A DNA stretch of 64,000 nt from Novosphingobium sp. 28-62-57 (GTDB taxonomy: Bacteria > Pseudomonadota > Alphaproteobacteria > Sphingomonadales > Sphingomonadaceae), in NCBI GenBank assembly GCA_002256985.1, contig NCGO01000001.1:682001-746000 (forward strand). The letters are read 5' to 3'. The translations under genes and the position numbers were made by a program. Below are positions 46,140-55,793 of this stretch, in pieces; position 1 is the stretch's first letter, and every line of letters starts with the position of its first letter. Below the pieces are notes generated by a model. It saw only the letters and a program-made list of their open reading frames with translations, did no database searches and was not told the DNA's origin.

Positions 46140-47551
46140 TCAGCAGGCACCGCCTGCGCCACGGCATCGACCCGGCCTTCACGCACCCACAGCACCGAAA
46201 AGCCCGCCAGCATCAGGCATACGCCGCAGAACATCAGCATGTTGCGCGGATCGTTGCCCAGCAACTGCTTGTAGGCATCGAACCCAAGCGAGACGAAGCC
46301 CAGATCAAGACGGCTCATCACCACGGCAAAGATCAGCATCGGGATCACGATCATCATGTTGAAGATGCCCATGTAAACGCCCGTGCGCTGCGGCGGGATC
46401 GCGTTGCTCAGGATCGCGTAAGGGTTGCCCATTATGCTCCCCCAAGCCAGACCGATGCCGATGGCGGGGACGAACAACAGTGCCTTGTCGGTAATCCCCG
46501 GCAGCATGAACATGCCTGCACCGCCCGCAAACAGGCACAGCGCATGGAGCGGCCCCGGCCCGATCCGGCGCACGATCGGCACCATCGCAAAGGCAGTGAC
46601 AAAGGCGACCGCATTGTAAAACGCCGCAACTTCGCCGTTGGTCAGCACGGCGGACCGAAACGCGCTGCTCTGCACGTCCGCCGTGCCATAGACGCTGCGG
46701 CTCATCGAATAGACGGCATAGGTCCAGTAGCCAGACATGCCCGCCCACTGGAACAGGCTCATCATGCCCAGCTTGCGCATGGCGACGGGCATCTTCACGA
46801 TGGCATCGCCGATTTCCGCCAGCGTGGCCAGAACGCCCTTGGGCTGGGCAAGGATATGCTCGCGCTCTTGCACCGTCAGCGGCAATTCGGGCACGCGCAG
46901 CACCGACCACACGATGGTGGCCAATGACAGCACCGCGCCAATCATGAACACCACCCGCACGGTATAGGGGATGCCGTGATCGTCCACCCAGTCCTGGCTC
47001 ATGCCAAAGCCGACCAGCAAGGACGGCGTCAGGAATGCCAGCATCTGCGCAAGGCCGGTGAACGCACTTTGCGAAAGAAAGCCTGCCTGCCGCTGATCGG
47101 GGTTCAGCCGGTCAGACACATAGGCGCGATAGGGTTCCATCGTAATGTTGTTGCCCGCGTCGAGAATCCACAGCAACGACATGGCCATCAGGATCGAACT
47201 GGACAGCGGCATGAAGAACAGGCCGAGGCAGCACAGCACCGCCCCGATCAGGAAGTAGGGCGTGCGGCGGCCCCAGCGGCTCAATGTCCGGTCGCTCATC
47301 GCGCCAATGATGGGTTGCACCAGCAGGCCAGTGATCGGCCCGGCCAGCTGCAGCATCGGCAACTGGGATTCATCGGCCCCCAGAAAGCTGTAGATCGGCC
47401 CCATGTTGCCCTGCTGCAGGCCAAAGCTGAACTGCAGGCCCAGAAAGCCGAGATTCATTTCCAGAATGCGCGAAAGCGGAAGGTGCGGGCGCAGCGCAAG
47501 GTTTGCGTGAATGCCGCTATCACCGCTATCGTGGCCGCTGCTGATGGTCAC
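46136..47551 (-). CDS. MFS sugar transporter of the sucrose/SLC45-like type
   Basis: Inner-membrane symporter of 471 residues with about 12 hydrophobic segments. [22 protein letters not shown] and the loop [19 protein letters not shown] are typical of the sucrose/SLC45 and related proteobacterial sugar carriers. It starts at a GTG (47551) with GGGGAG upstream, is first in the transporter-GH36-GH68 operon, and has an 11-of-12 LacI operator match 86 nt upstream. The likely substrate is an intact di- or trisaccharide (sucrose, melibiose or raffinose) delivered by the TonB receptor. Confidence 0.9.
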   Translation of the reverse strand: MTISSGHDSGDSGIHANLALRPHLPLSRILEMNLGFLGLQFSFGLQQGNMGPIYSFLGADESQLPMLQLAGPITGLLVQPIIGAMSDRTLSRWGRRTPYFLIGAVLCCLGLFFMPLSSSILMAMSLLWILDAGNNITMEPYRAYVSDRLNPDQRQAGFLSQSAFTGLAQMLAFLTPSLLVGFGMSQDWVDDHGIPYTVRVVFMIGAVLSLATIVWSVLRVPELPLTVQEREHILAQPKGVLATLAEIGDAIVKMPVAMRKLGMMSLFQWAGMSGYWTYAVYSMSRSVYGTADVQSSAFRSAVLTNGEVAAFYNAVAFVTAFAMVPIVRRIGPGPLHALCLFAGGAGMFMLPGITDKALLFVPAIGIGLAWGSIMGNPYAILSNAIPPQRTGVYMGIFNMMIVIPMLIFAVVMSRLDLGFVSLGFDAYKQLLGNDPRNMLMFCGVCLMLAGFSVLWVREGRVDAVAQAVPAE

Positions 47552-47636
47552 CTGCGCACTCTCCCCTCGGGTGTCGTGGCCTTGGTGGCCTGACTAACCC
47601 TGCCGCAAGCCATGCCACAGCGATTGCGGCATGACA

Positions 47637-47648
47637 ACAATCGATTGC
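47637..47648. promoter_or_regulatory. Putative LacI operator upstream of the sugar transporter
   Basis: ACAATCGATTGC matches the GCAATCGATTGC palindrome in 11 of 12 positions, 86 nt ahead of the transporter GTG. Confidence 0.55.
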
Positions 47649-47692
47649 AGCTTAATCGAAATCGGCTGGCAGTGGCCTTACAGAACTGCCGA

Positions 47693-48601
47693 CTATCGAG
47701 CCGCCGACCGGCCGGCGCGCCACAGGTAAAGACCTGCCCCCACAATGATCAGCGCACCGATGGCAGAAGGCAAATCGGGCCGCTCGCCAAAGACCAGCCA
47801 GCCTAAGCCCCCGGCCATCAGCAACTGCACATAAGTCATCGGCGCAATCGCCGCTGCCCCCGCGCGCGTGGTGGCCAGATAGATCAGCGCATGGGCAATG
47901 CTGGCGTTGACGGCCACGATCACGATCTTGACCAGAACGCTGGGCGGCATCGGCGGGATTTCGAACAAGGCAATGCCGCTCAGGTGCCCGGCAATAGCCG
48001 CGACCGACAGGAACACCGCCGCCACCGTGGCCACAGTGAACTGCATCGCCAGCGCGCTGCCTGATCCCGACACCTTGCGATTGGCGATGATCAGCAGCGC
48101 CATGCCCGTGGCCGCCAGCACCGGCAGCAGCGCCACCGGCCCCAGTATCGCGAAATTGGGCCGCAGGATGATCAGCACTCCGGCAAAAGCCACCATCGAG
48201 GCCAGCAATGTTTCGCGCCGCAGCTTTTCGGACAGGAGCAGCGCCGCAAGCAGCGCGGTCAGCATCGGACTGGTGAACGATATGGCGGTAAACTCGCCAA
48301 TCGGCATCAAGTGCAGTGCGGTGAACCCCGCCAGCGCCGAGACGCCAACACTGCAACCGCGCAGCACCTGCCAGCGCAGATGCGGAAAGGCGAAACCGGC
48401 GCGCCCCTCACGCTGGTAAAGGATAACCCCAAGCCCAATGGCCCCGATGACATAGCGCACGGCCGCAATAGCACTGCCCGGCCACAGGCCCGCCATGCTC
48501 TTGACCACCACATCGCCCAGCGAAAGCATGGCAAAGCCGCCCAACGCAAAGAGGAGGCCGGCCCTGTTGCCGCTGGTCCTGTCATCTTGCGCCAAGTGCA
48601 T
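47693..48601 (-). CDS. EamA/DMT-family transporter
   Basis: A 302-residue inner-membrane protein with about ten hydrophobic helices arranged as two EamA repeats (first ending near the SEKLRRETL segment and ILIILRPNF, second ending GWLVFGERPDLPSAIGALIIVGAGLYLW). The family exports amino acids, nucleosides or other small metabolites; the substrate cannot be told. It reads towards the sugar transporter operon but ends before that operon's operator, so it is probably separate. The start is the ATG at 48601. Confidence 0.88.
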   Translation of the reverse strand: MHLAQDDRTSGNRAGLLFALGGFAMLSLGDVVVKSMAGLWPGSAIAAVRYVIGAIGLGVILYQREGRAGFAFPHLRWQVLRGCSVGVSALAGFTALHLMPIGEFTAISFTSPMLTALLAALLLSEKLRRETLLASMVAFAGVLIILRPNFAILGPVALLPVLAATGMALLIIANRKVSGSGSALAMQFTVATVAAVFLSVAAIAGHLSGIALFEIPPMPPSVLVKIVIVAVNASIAHALIYLATTRAGAAAIAPMTYVQLLMAGGLGWLVFGERPDLPSAIGALIIVGAGLYLWRAGRSAAR

Positions 48602-48879
48602 CTCGTCCGTTCATGCCCGCAACCGGGCCACTGCGTTCCGGTGCAGCTTTCGCTAAACCATGCCGGTCACTTGCGGAACTGCATGCAGCAAAAAAGTAAG
48701 GGGGCAATCGCCGAAGCCATCCGCCATGGTTTACAGGTGGTTGACCGCAAAACCCCGGAAACGCGCTGTTAGTAATCCTTGAAGGTTTTGCGTTTATCAA
48801 ATCCTGATTGATGGTCCCGTCTGCCCACAGCAATTGTGCGCAGCAAGGGCCTTGAAGCATTTCGGATTGGGGTCTTTTG

Positions 48880-50424
48880 ATGAGCGCTTTCGGGCGAAAG
48901 ACAGGAACGGCCGGGACTGCGGCCAGCGGCCCCCGGCCATCCTTCGGGGTGGCAAGGCCGATGCGCAATGGCGAACAGCCTGCGCCCGGCACGTCTGCCG
49001 CTCCGATGCCCATGCCGATGGGAGGCGAGCAATTTCCGCCACTTCCGGCCATGGACGACGACGATTCGGGCGTCAGCGGCATCGCGCTGAAGGCCGATGC
49101 GATGACGCGTCTGGCCGACCGGGCCAACGGCGTCAACGAAGGCAATTATCAGGCCGAAGGCTTCGAAGCCTCGGTCCACAAGATCAAGGAGCAGGTGCTC
49201 CCCCGCCTGCTCGAACGAGTCGATCCCGAAGCGGCTGCCACGCTGACCAAGGACGAATTGTCCGAAGAATTCCGCCCGATCATCATGGAAGTGCTGGCCG
49301 AGTTGAAGGTCACACTCAACCGGCGCGAACAATTCGCGCTGGAAAAGGTGCTGATCGACGAGCTGCTCGGCTTCGGCCCGCTCGAAGAGCTGCTGAACGA
49401 CCCTGACATTTCGGATATCATGGTCAACGGCCCGGAACAGACCTACATCGAAAAGAAGGGCAAGCTCGTGCTCGCCCCGATCCGGTTCCGCGATGAAAGC
49501 CACCTGTTTCAGATCGCGCAGCGCATCGTCAACCAAGTCGGCCGCCGCGTCGACCAGACCACGCCGCTGGCCGACGCCCGCCTGAAGGACGGCAGCCGCG
49601 TCAACGTGATCGTCCCGCCGCTCAGCTTGCGCGGCACGGCCATCTCGATTCGTAAGTTTTCCGAAAAGCCGATCACGCTCGATATGCTGCGCGATTTCGG
49701 CTCGATGTCCGACAAGATGTGCACCGCGCTGAAAATCGCGGGCGCTTGCCGCATGAACGTGGTCATCTCGGGCGGCACCGGCTCGGGCAAGACGACCATG
49801 CTCAACGCCCTGTCGAAGATGATCGACCCGGGCGAGCGCGTGCTGACGATCGAAGACGCCGCCGAATTGCGCCTGCAGCAGCCGCACTGGCTCCCGCTCG
49901 AAACCCGCCCGCCCAACCTTGAAGGGCAAGGCGCGATCACCATTGGCGATCTGGTGAAGAACGCCCTGCGTATGCGCCCTGACCGCATCATCCTGGGCGA
50001 AATTCGTGGCGCGGAATGCTTCGACCTTCTGGCCGCGATGAACACCGGCCACGATGGCTCGATGTGCACGCTCCACGCCAACTCCCCGCGCGAATGCCTT
50101 GGCCGTATGGAAAACATGATCCTGATGGGCGACATAAAGATCCCCAAGGAAGCCATCAGCCGCCAGATCGCGGAATCGGTCGACATCATCGTGCAGGTAA
50201 AGCGCCTGCGCGATGGCTCACGCCGCACCACCAACATCACCGAAGTGATCGGCATGGAAGGCGATGTGATCGTCACGCAGGAACTGTTCAAGTTTGAATA
50301 TCTGGACGAGACCGACGAGGGCAAGATCATCGGCGAATTCCGCCCCTCGGGCCTGCGCCCTTACACGCTGGAAAAGGCGCGCCAGTTCGGCTTCGATCAG
50401 GCTTATCTGGAAGCCTGCCTGTAA
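48880..50424 (+). CDS. cpaF: CpaF/TadA secretion ATPase of the Tad pilus
   Basis: Hexameric ATPase that powers Flp pilus extension (and retraction in Caulobacter). The 514-residue protein has a Pro/Gly-rich N-terminus (to about residue 60), the CpaF N-domain (VLIDELLGFGPLEELL, DISDIMVNG), Walker A GGTGSGKTT at 298-306, the Asp box and Walker B (RPDRIILGEIRG), and the His box (MNTGHDGSMCTLHANSPRE). It stands alone: no cpaB, cpaC, cpaE, tadB or tadC beside it, while pilins and TadE/G lie 32-40 kb away. The start is the ATG at 48880 (a TTG directly precedes it). Confidence 0.93.
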   Translation: MSAFGRKTGTAGTAASGPRPSFGVARPMRNGEQPAPGTSAAPMPMPMGGEQFPPLPAMDDDDSGVSGIALKADAMTRLADRANGVNEGNYQAEGFEASVHKIKEQVLPRLLERVDPEAAATLTKDELSEEFRPIIMEVLAELKVTLNRREQFALEKVLIDELLGFGPLEELLNDPDISDIMVNGPEQTYIEKKGKLVLAPIRFRDESHLFQIAQRIVNQVGRRVDQTTPLADARLKDGSRVNVIVPPLSLRGTAISIRKFSEKPITLDMLRDFGSMSDKMCTALKIAGACRMNVVISGGTGSGKTTMLNALSKMIDPGERVLTIEDAAELRLQQPHWLPLETRPPNLEGQGAITIGDLVKNALRMRPDRIILGEIRGAECFDLLAAMNTGHDGSMCTLHANSPRECLGRMENMILMGDIKIPKEAISRQIAESVDIIVQVKRLRDGSRRTTNITEVIGMEGDVIVTQELFKFEYLDETDEGKIIGEFRPSGLRPYTLEKARQFGFDQAYLEACL

Positions 50425-50726
50425 ACCCGGCCTCATCATATGAGACTTCGTCACCCTGAACTTGTTTCAGGGTCCATTTCTCCCCACGAACAGCCGTGCG
50501 CGTTGGTAGATGGATGCTGAAACAAGTTCAGCATGACGAAGCTTGAAGTTGAAAATCCCGCCATGGTCGATCAGGCACAAGACCCCGCCCACTTCCCCTG
50601 CATTTCCCAATTCCCTTGCATTTGGCCGCAAACCCGCTAAGGGCCGCCGCTTCCCTGCTATGGTCATCCCTGGAGGCGTGGCAGCGGAATATTGGTAACA
50701 ACGCATTCTCATAAAGGTACTGACAC
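50425..50726. other. Intergenic region cpaF / rplY
   Basis: These 302 nt hold a two-hairpin repeat (50446-50541) and otherwise only presumed rplY promoter sequence. No gene is evident. Short frames here are low quality. Confidence 0.6.
50446..50541. repeat. Two-hairpin intergenic repeat, copy 1
   Basis: Outer arms CTTCGTCA/TGACGAAG enclose hairpin A (50454-50472, CCCTGAA-5 nt-TTCAGGG), a spacer with GGTCCATTTCTCC, and hairpin B (50515-50533, TGCTGAA-5 nt-TTCAGCA). The two halves also pair with each other over about 32 bp. A second copy lies at 52816-52905. Confidence 0.85.
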
Positions 50727-51332
50727 ATGAGCGAGACGCTTACGCTGTCGGCCGAGACGCGCGATCGGGCAGGCAAGGGAGCCTCCCGTGCACTGCGTCG
50801 CGAAGGCCGCACACCCGCTGTCATCTATGGCGGCAACGAAGAACCGGTTGCGATCCATCTGGAAGAAAAGGCGCTGAACAAGGCGCTGGGCACCGGCCAC
50901 TTCTTCAACTCGGTCGTCGAACTCACTGTCGGTGGCAAGACCTTCCGCACCCTGCCCAAGGATGTGGCCTTCCACCCCGTGTCGGACCGTCCGCAGCATG
51001 CCGATTTCATGCGCATTTCGAAGGACTCGGTCGTCCACGTCGATGTGCCCGTTGTCTTCATCAACGAAGAAAAGTCGCCCGGCCTCAAGAAGGGCGGCAT
51101 CCTCAACATCGTCCGGCACGAGTTGGAAATGATCTGCTCGCCCGACGCGATCCCTGATGACATCGTCGTCGATGTCTCGGGCTACGAAGTCGGCGATTCG
51201 ATCCACATCAGCGCCGTCAAGCTGCCTGCCGGCGTGAAGCCTGCTATCTCCGATCGCGATTTCACCATCGCAACGATCGTGGCCCCCTCCTCGCTGAAGA
51301 GCGAAGAAGGCGAAGCCGCGGCCGAAGGCTGA
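50727..51332 (+). CDS. rplY: 50S ribosomal protein L25 (Ctc/long form)
   Basis: Binds 5S rRNA in the large subunit. The 201-residue protein is the long form: an L25 domain ([30 protein letters not shown]; later [19 protein letters not shown]) plus a C-terminal CTC beta domain ([26 protein letters not shown]) and an acidic tail. The ATG has a weak AAAGG site. It is followed by a strong terminator and then by pth, its usual neighbour in many bacteria. Confidence 0.96.
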   Translation: MSETLTLSAETRDRAGKGASRALRREGRTPAVIYGGNEEPVAIHLEEKALNKALGTGHFFNSVVELTVGGKTFRTLPKDVAFHPVSDRPQHADFMRISKDSVVHVDVPVVFINEEKSPGLKKGGILNIVRHELEMICSPDAIPDDIVVDVSGYEVGDSIHISAVKLPAGVKPAISDRDFTIATIVAPSSLKSEEGEAAAEG

Positions 51333-51363
51333 TAGCCAGCATCCGCCTGCCTTAAGCAGACGC

Positions 51364-51412
51364 AAAAAAGCAGCCCCTTCCGCCCTGTGCGGGAGGGGTT
51401 CTTTTTTGGGTG
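51364..51412 (+). terminator. Intrinsic terminator of rplY
   Basis: Stem CCCCTTCCGC / GCGGGAGGGG with a 5-nt loop (one G-T pair), A-run before it and TTCTTTTTT after. Confidence 0.88.
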
Positions 51413-51430
51413 GCGGGTATGCGTGGGATG

Positions 51431-51520
51431 CTTCGACAGGCTCAGCATGAGCGGGATTTGGCTTGATCTTATGTAGAGTCGTCATGTTTTAGAACCCCGC
51501 TCATCCTGAGCCTGTCGAAG
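51431..51520. repeat. 25-bp inverted repeat with long loop
   Basis: The arms 51431-51455 (CTTCGACAGGCTCAGCATGA...) and 51496-51520 are reverse complements with one mismatch, separated by 40 nt. The motif is of a type I know as frequent between genes in many proteobacteria. It lies between rplY and pth. Confidence 0.8.
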
Positions 51521-51574
51521 GATGCTCGAACCAACGTGACATCAAAGCGCCAAGCACAAAGGAAACCTAACGCC

Positions 51575-52144
51575 ATGCAGCTCTGGGTCGGCCTCGGAAA
51601 TCCCGGTCCGCAATATGCGCTTCACCGCCACAACGTTGGCTTCATGGCGCTCGACACGCTGGCCGAAGTCCACAATTTCGGGCCCGTGCAAAAGAAGTTT
51701 CAGGGTTGGCTGCAAGAGGGGCGGATTGGCACGCAGAAAGTCCTGCTGCTCAAACCCGCCACGTTCATGAACGAAAGCGGACGTGCGGTGGGCGAAGCCA
51801 TGCGCTTCTACAAGCTTGGCCTTGATGCGCTTACGGTGTTCCACGATGAACTCGATCTTGCCCCGTTCAAGGTCAAGGTAAAGCAGGGCGGCGGCACGGC
51901 CGGGCACAATGGCCTGCGCTCCATCGACCAGCACCTTGGTGCCGATTTCCGCCGCATCCGCCTTGGCATTGGCCACCCCGGGCACAAGGACCGGGTGACC
52001 GGCCACGTACTCGGCAATTTTGCCAAGGCGGAACAGGACGACCTGGTGGAAATGCTCGGTGCCATCGCCGCAGAAGCGCCTTGGCTGGCCAGTGGCGATG
52101 ACGTGCGTTTCATGAATGATGTGGCGCTGCGCCAGCGCGATTGA
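51575..52144 (+). CDS. pth: Peptidyl-tRNA hydrolase
   Basis: Frees tRNAs from peptidyl-tRNAs that drop off ribosomes. The 189-residue protein has the full motif set: GLGNPGPQYALHRHNVGF with catalytic H19 and N9, LLKPATFMNESG, VFHDELDLAPFKVKVKQGGGTAGHNGLRSI with the conserved Asp and Asn, and RIRLGIGHPG. The ATG at 51575 with AAAGGAAA upstream was preferred to a start 39 nt earlier. It pairs with rplY, although repeats and a terminator lie between, so it may have its own promoter. Confidence 0.96.
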   Translation: MQLWVGLGNPGPQYALHRHNVGFMALDTLAEVHNFGPVQKKFQGWLQEGRIGTQKVLLLKPATFMNESGRAVGEAMRFYKLGLDALTVFHDELDLAPFKVKVKQGGGTAGHNGLRSIDQHLGADFRRIRLGIGHPGHKDRVTGHVLGNFAKAEQDDLVEMLGAIAAEAPWLASGDDVRFMNDVALRQRD

Positions 52145-52322
52145 GCCTGCTCGCCACACCTCGCTGTGATCCCGAAACAATCCAGACATCGAAAACTGTC
52201 GCTCTGGCTGACAGATGGCAGGTCTGGAAACGGTCGTTAACTATGCAAACCTCTGAAATTGCACATTTGGCACGCCCTTTGCTGTGTATTGCGTCAACCA
52301 AGTCCAAGTCGTGGAGGTTGTA

Positions 52323-52736
<414 letters not shown>

Positions 52737-52744
52737 TCGCGGAC

Positions 52745-52772
52745 AGCTCCCCTGCCCTCAGGTCGGGGAGCT
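52745..52772 (+). terminator. Hairpin after the PEP-CTERM gene
   Basis: Perfect AGCTCCCC / GGGGAGCT stem with a 12-nt loop, 9 nt past the stop, without a clear T-run. Confidence 0.6.
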
Positions 52773-52815
52773 ACCCTCATAGCGATTAACCCGCTCGCAT
52801 GCTTTTGCTTTTTAT

Positions 52816-52905
52816 CGTCACCCTGAACTCGTTTCAGGGTCCATTTCTCCGCACAAACGGCAGTATGCGATGAGAAATGGCTGCTGAACCAAGTTCAGCA
52901 TGACG
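52816..52905. repeat. Two-hairpin intergenic repeat, copy 2
   Basis: Same design as the element at 50446: hairpin A at 52821-52839 (CCCTGAA/TTCAGGG), spacer CCATTTCTC pairing with GAGAAATGG, and hairpin B at 52882-52900 (TGCTGAA/TTCAGCA), flanked by CGTCA and TGACG. It lies between the PEP-CTERM gene and the convergent TPR lipoprotein. Confidence 0.85.
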
Positions 52906-52941
52906 GTTAGGTGAAAGTTACGTTCCCGAAAGCGCTTATCC

Positions 52942-54462
52942 CTAACCCTCAGAGCCTTGGCCACCCCACCGGGCCAGGCTCTTGCGGTAAACCGGATTGC
53001 GTGGGTCGGCCTGGCTGGCTTCAAGCAACAAACGTCGCGCGGTGTCAGGCTCCTTGCCTGCCACCGCGCGAACGTATCCGGACAAGTGGATCAGATCGGC
53101 ATCCGCAGGCACCAGCGCTCTGGCCTTGTCGGCCATGGCGATCGCCTCATCGCCCTTGCCAGACCGGCTTAGCGCTAGCGCGAGACGGCGGTATATCTCG
53201 GCATCATCCCCTTGCGCCGCAATGGTGCGATAGGCAGCAATGCCAATATCCCATTGTTCGCGCAGCAAAGCATCCTCGGCCTTGCCGGCCAGCTCCAGCG
53301 CCTGTGCGCGTTGCGAGGAAAGACGCTTGGCCTCCCAGCGCTCTGCTTCTGACTCCAGTTCCAGCGCGCGCGCTGCGGTTTCGGCCAGTTCCAGCTCGGG
53401 CGTATCGGCAATCAGGCTGTCAGCCAACGGCATGACCGTGGCATAGGCCGCGCGCGGATCGTCCGTGGCCATCTGCGCCCCTGCCAGCAACAGGCGGACG
53501 CGCGGATTGCCCGGTGCGCGCAGGAAGGCCCGCTGCAACATCGATCGGGCCTGCTCACGCTGGCCCAGAAACAGCAGCGCTTGCGCATAGGCAATGCCGT
53601 TGTCTGAAACCGGATCAAGCTTGGCTTCCTCGCTCGCCAGCGTATCGCGAACCTTCTGCCAATCCTGCCGCGCCGTTGCCATCTGCACCTGCAAGGCGAT
53701 CACGCGGGGATCTTCAGGCGCAAGCGCTGCGGCCTTGGCCACCATTTCGGCTGCCTTGTCCTTTTGCTCTGCCCGCTCGAAGGCACTGGCCCGCGCCAGC
53801 AGCGGTTCCGGCGCGCGGGGGAACCGCTCTGCGGCCTTGGCAAAAGCACTGTGCGCCGCATCAAAGCGCCCGCGCCGCGCGGCGATCTCGCCGGTCAGCA
53901 TCAGGGCATCATACCCATCAGGTGCCAGTTTCTGGATTTGGGCCACCCGTTGCTCTGCCGCAGTCAGGTCTTCCGCCCCGATCAGGAACTGCGCATGGTC
54001 GCGCAGCAGCATCGCATCCTTGCCAGCCGCCTCCCCGCGCCGGAAAGCGTCGACCGCCGCTGCGGTATCATCCAGCGCCAGATGCGCGGCTGCCCTCACC
54101 CGCCATGCCTGTGGCGCGCCGTCCTTGCCCAACAGCGTCAGAGCCTCGTCTGGCCTTCCGCGCAACAGGGCCGCTTCGGCGCGGATGCGCGCCAGTTCGG
54201 GGCCACGCTCGCCCAGTTTTTCAAGCCGCGCTGCAGTTGACGCCGCGCCATCGCCATCGCCCATGCGCAATTGCACAGCCGCCAGCAATCGCAGCAATTC
54301 GGCACTGTCCCCCTGCTCGGCCAGCGCGGCAGACAGATCGACTTTCGCTGCCGCCAGTTCCATCCGAGCAATTTCCTCGCGCGCGCGCGCAACCTTGTCA
54401 GTCGCATCCGCGCCGCAGCCCGAAAGTCCCATCAGCAATGCCAGAGCGAGCGTCTTTTTCAT
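52942..54462 (-). CDS. TPR lipoprotein
   Basis: A 506-residue protein with a lipoprotein signal: MKKTLALALLMGLSGCG, lipobox LSGC with Cys16. The mature part is a long array of tetratricopeptide-like helices rich in Ala/Arg/Glu (for example AEIYRRLALALSRSGKGDEAIAMADKARALVPADADLIHLSG), with no catalytic motif. It resembles PEP-CTERM system or Tad-type TPR lipoproteins; the PEP-CTERM gene beside it makes the first a reasonable suggestion only. The ATG at 54462 was preferred because the longer frame would run antisense through ychF. It is divergent from ychF. Confidence 0.83.
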   Translation of the reverse strand: MKKTLALALLMGLSGCGADATDKVARAREEIARMELAAAKVDLSAALAEQGDSAELLRLLAAVQLRMGDGDGAASTAARLEKLGERGPELARIRAEAALLRGRPDEALTLLGKDGAPQAWRVRAAAHLALDDTAAAVDAFRRGEAAGKDAMLLRDHAQFLIGAEDLTAAEQRVAQIQKLAPDGYDALMLTGEIAARRGRFDAAHSAFAKAAERFPRAPEPLLARASAFERAEQKDKAAEMVAKAAALAPEDPRVIALQVQMATARQDWQKVRDTLASEEAKLDPVSDNGIAYAQALLFLGQREQARSMLQRAFLRAPGNPRVRLLLAGAQMATDDPRAAYATVMPLADSLIADTPELELAETAARALELESEAERWEAKRLSSQRAQALELAGKAEDALLREQWDIGIAAYRTIAAQGDDAEIYRRLALALSRSGKGDEAIAMADKARALVPADADLIHLSGYVRAVAGKEPDTARRLLLEASQADPRNPVYRKSLARWGGQGSEG

Positions 54463-54588
54463 GCGCCCGCTATCGCACATTTCCCTGAAGCAAAGGTGAA
54501 ATTGCCCATCTTCCATGTGGCCGCTGATGCAAAGGTTTCCAAACCCCGCGCCGGGCGCTAAAGGCCCCGGCAACCAAGGAGTTTGAGA

Positions 54589-55689
54589 ATGGGTTTTCGT
54601 TGCGGGATCGTCGGTCTTCCCAATGTCGGCAAGTCGACGCTGTTCAACGCGCTGACAGAAACACAGGCGGCACAGGCGGCCAACTATCCGTTCTGCACGA
54701 TTGAACCCAACGTCGGCAATGTTGGCGTGCCCGATCCCCGGCTTGATAAGCTGGCCGAGATCGCAGGCAGCCAGAAGATCATCCCCACGCAGCTTGGCTT
54801 TGTCGACATCGCAGGCCTGGTGCGCGGCGCATCGAAGGGTGAAGGTCTGGGCAACCAGTTCCTCGGCAATATCCGCGAAGTGGACGCCATCGTCCACGTG
54901 CTGCGCTGCTTCGAGAATGACGATATCCAGCATGTCGACAACAAGGTCGATCCGGTTTCCGATGCCGATACGGTCGAAACCGAACTGATGCTGTCTGATC
55001 TGGAAAGCTTGGAAAAACGCGTCCCGGCGGCGATCAAGAAATCCGCGCAGGGCGACAAGGAATCGAAAATCATCGCTTCGGTGCTGGGTCAGGCGCTCGA
55101 ACTGTTGCGCGAAGGCAAGCCCGCGCGACTGACCGTGCCCAAGGATGACGACGAAGCCCGCGTGTTCAGCCAGGCCCAACTGCTGACCGCCAAGCCCGTG
55201 CTCTATGTCTGCAATGTCGAGGAAGAGAGCGCGGCAAACGGCAACGCCTTCTCCGCCCGCGTGTTCGAAAAGGCAAAGGCAGAGGGCGCGAATGCGGTGA
55301 TCGTGTCTGCCGCCATCGAATCCGAACTGGTCGGCATGGACCCCGAAGAGCGCACCGTTTTTCTTGAAGAAATGGGCCTGCACGAAACCGGCCTCGCCCG
55401 CGTGATCCGCTCGGGCTATGATCTGCTCCACCTGATCACGTTCTTCACCGTCGGCCCCAAGGAAGCCCGCGCGTGGACCGTGCATCAGGGTGCGAAGGCT
55501 CCTGAAGCCGCCGGTGAAATCCACTCCGACATGCAGCGCGGCTTCATCCGCGCAGAAACCATCGCCTATGATGATTTCGTGGCGCTGGGCGGTGAAAGCG
55601 CCGCGCGCGATGCGGGCAAGCTGCGGCAAGAAGGCAAGGAATACGTGATCAAGGACGGCGACGTCCTGCACTTCAAATTCAACGTCTGA
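54589..55689 (+). CDS. ychF: Ribosome-associated ATPase YchF (OLA1 family)
   Basis: Obg-related P-loop NTPase that binds ribosomes and prefers ATP. The 366-residue protein has G1 GLPNVGKST (residues 8-16), G3 DIAGLVRGASKGEGLGNQFL, and NVEE in place of the usual NKxD, the hallmark of ATP preference in this family. A coiled-coil region and a C-terminal TGS domain follow (ARAWTVHQGAKAPEAAGEIH, ending VLHFKFNV). The start is the ATG at 54589 with AAGGAG nine bases upstream. It stands alone between two unrelated genes. Confidence 0.96.
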   Translation: MGFRCGIVGLPNVGKSTLFNALTETQAAQAANYPFCTIEPNVGNVGVPDPRLDKLAEIAGSQKIIPTQLGFVDIAGLVRGASKGEGLGNQFLGNIREVDAIVHVLRCFENDDIQHVDNKVDPVSDADTVETELMLSDLESLEKRVPAAIKKSAQGDKESKIIASVLGQALELLREGKPARLTVPKDDDEARVFSQAQLLTAKPVLYVCNVEEESAANGNAFSARVFEKAKAEGANAVIVSAAIESELVGMDPEERTVFLEEMGLHETGLARVIRSGYDLLHLITFFTVGPKEARAWTVHQGAKAPEAAGEIHSDMQRGFIRAETIAYDDFVALGGESAARDAGKLRQEGKEYVIKDGDVLHFKFNV

Positions 55690-55727
55690 TTGGGGTCTGA
55701 GCGGGCGAAAAAGGGGCAATCCTGAAG

Positions 55728-55767
55728 TGCACCTAGATGCACCTAGCTGCACCTAGCTGCACTCAGG
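55728..55767. repeat. Short 10-bp tandem repeat
   Basis: Four consecutive units of TGCACCTAGN, the last degenerate, between the convergent ychF and lipoprotein genes. Confidence 0.75.
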
Positions 55768-55793
55768 CGGCCCTAAGCGTCTGAAACAGCGCT

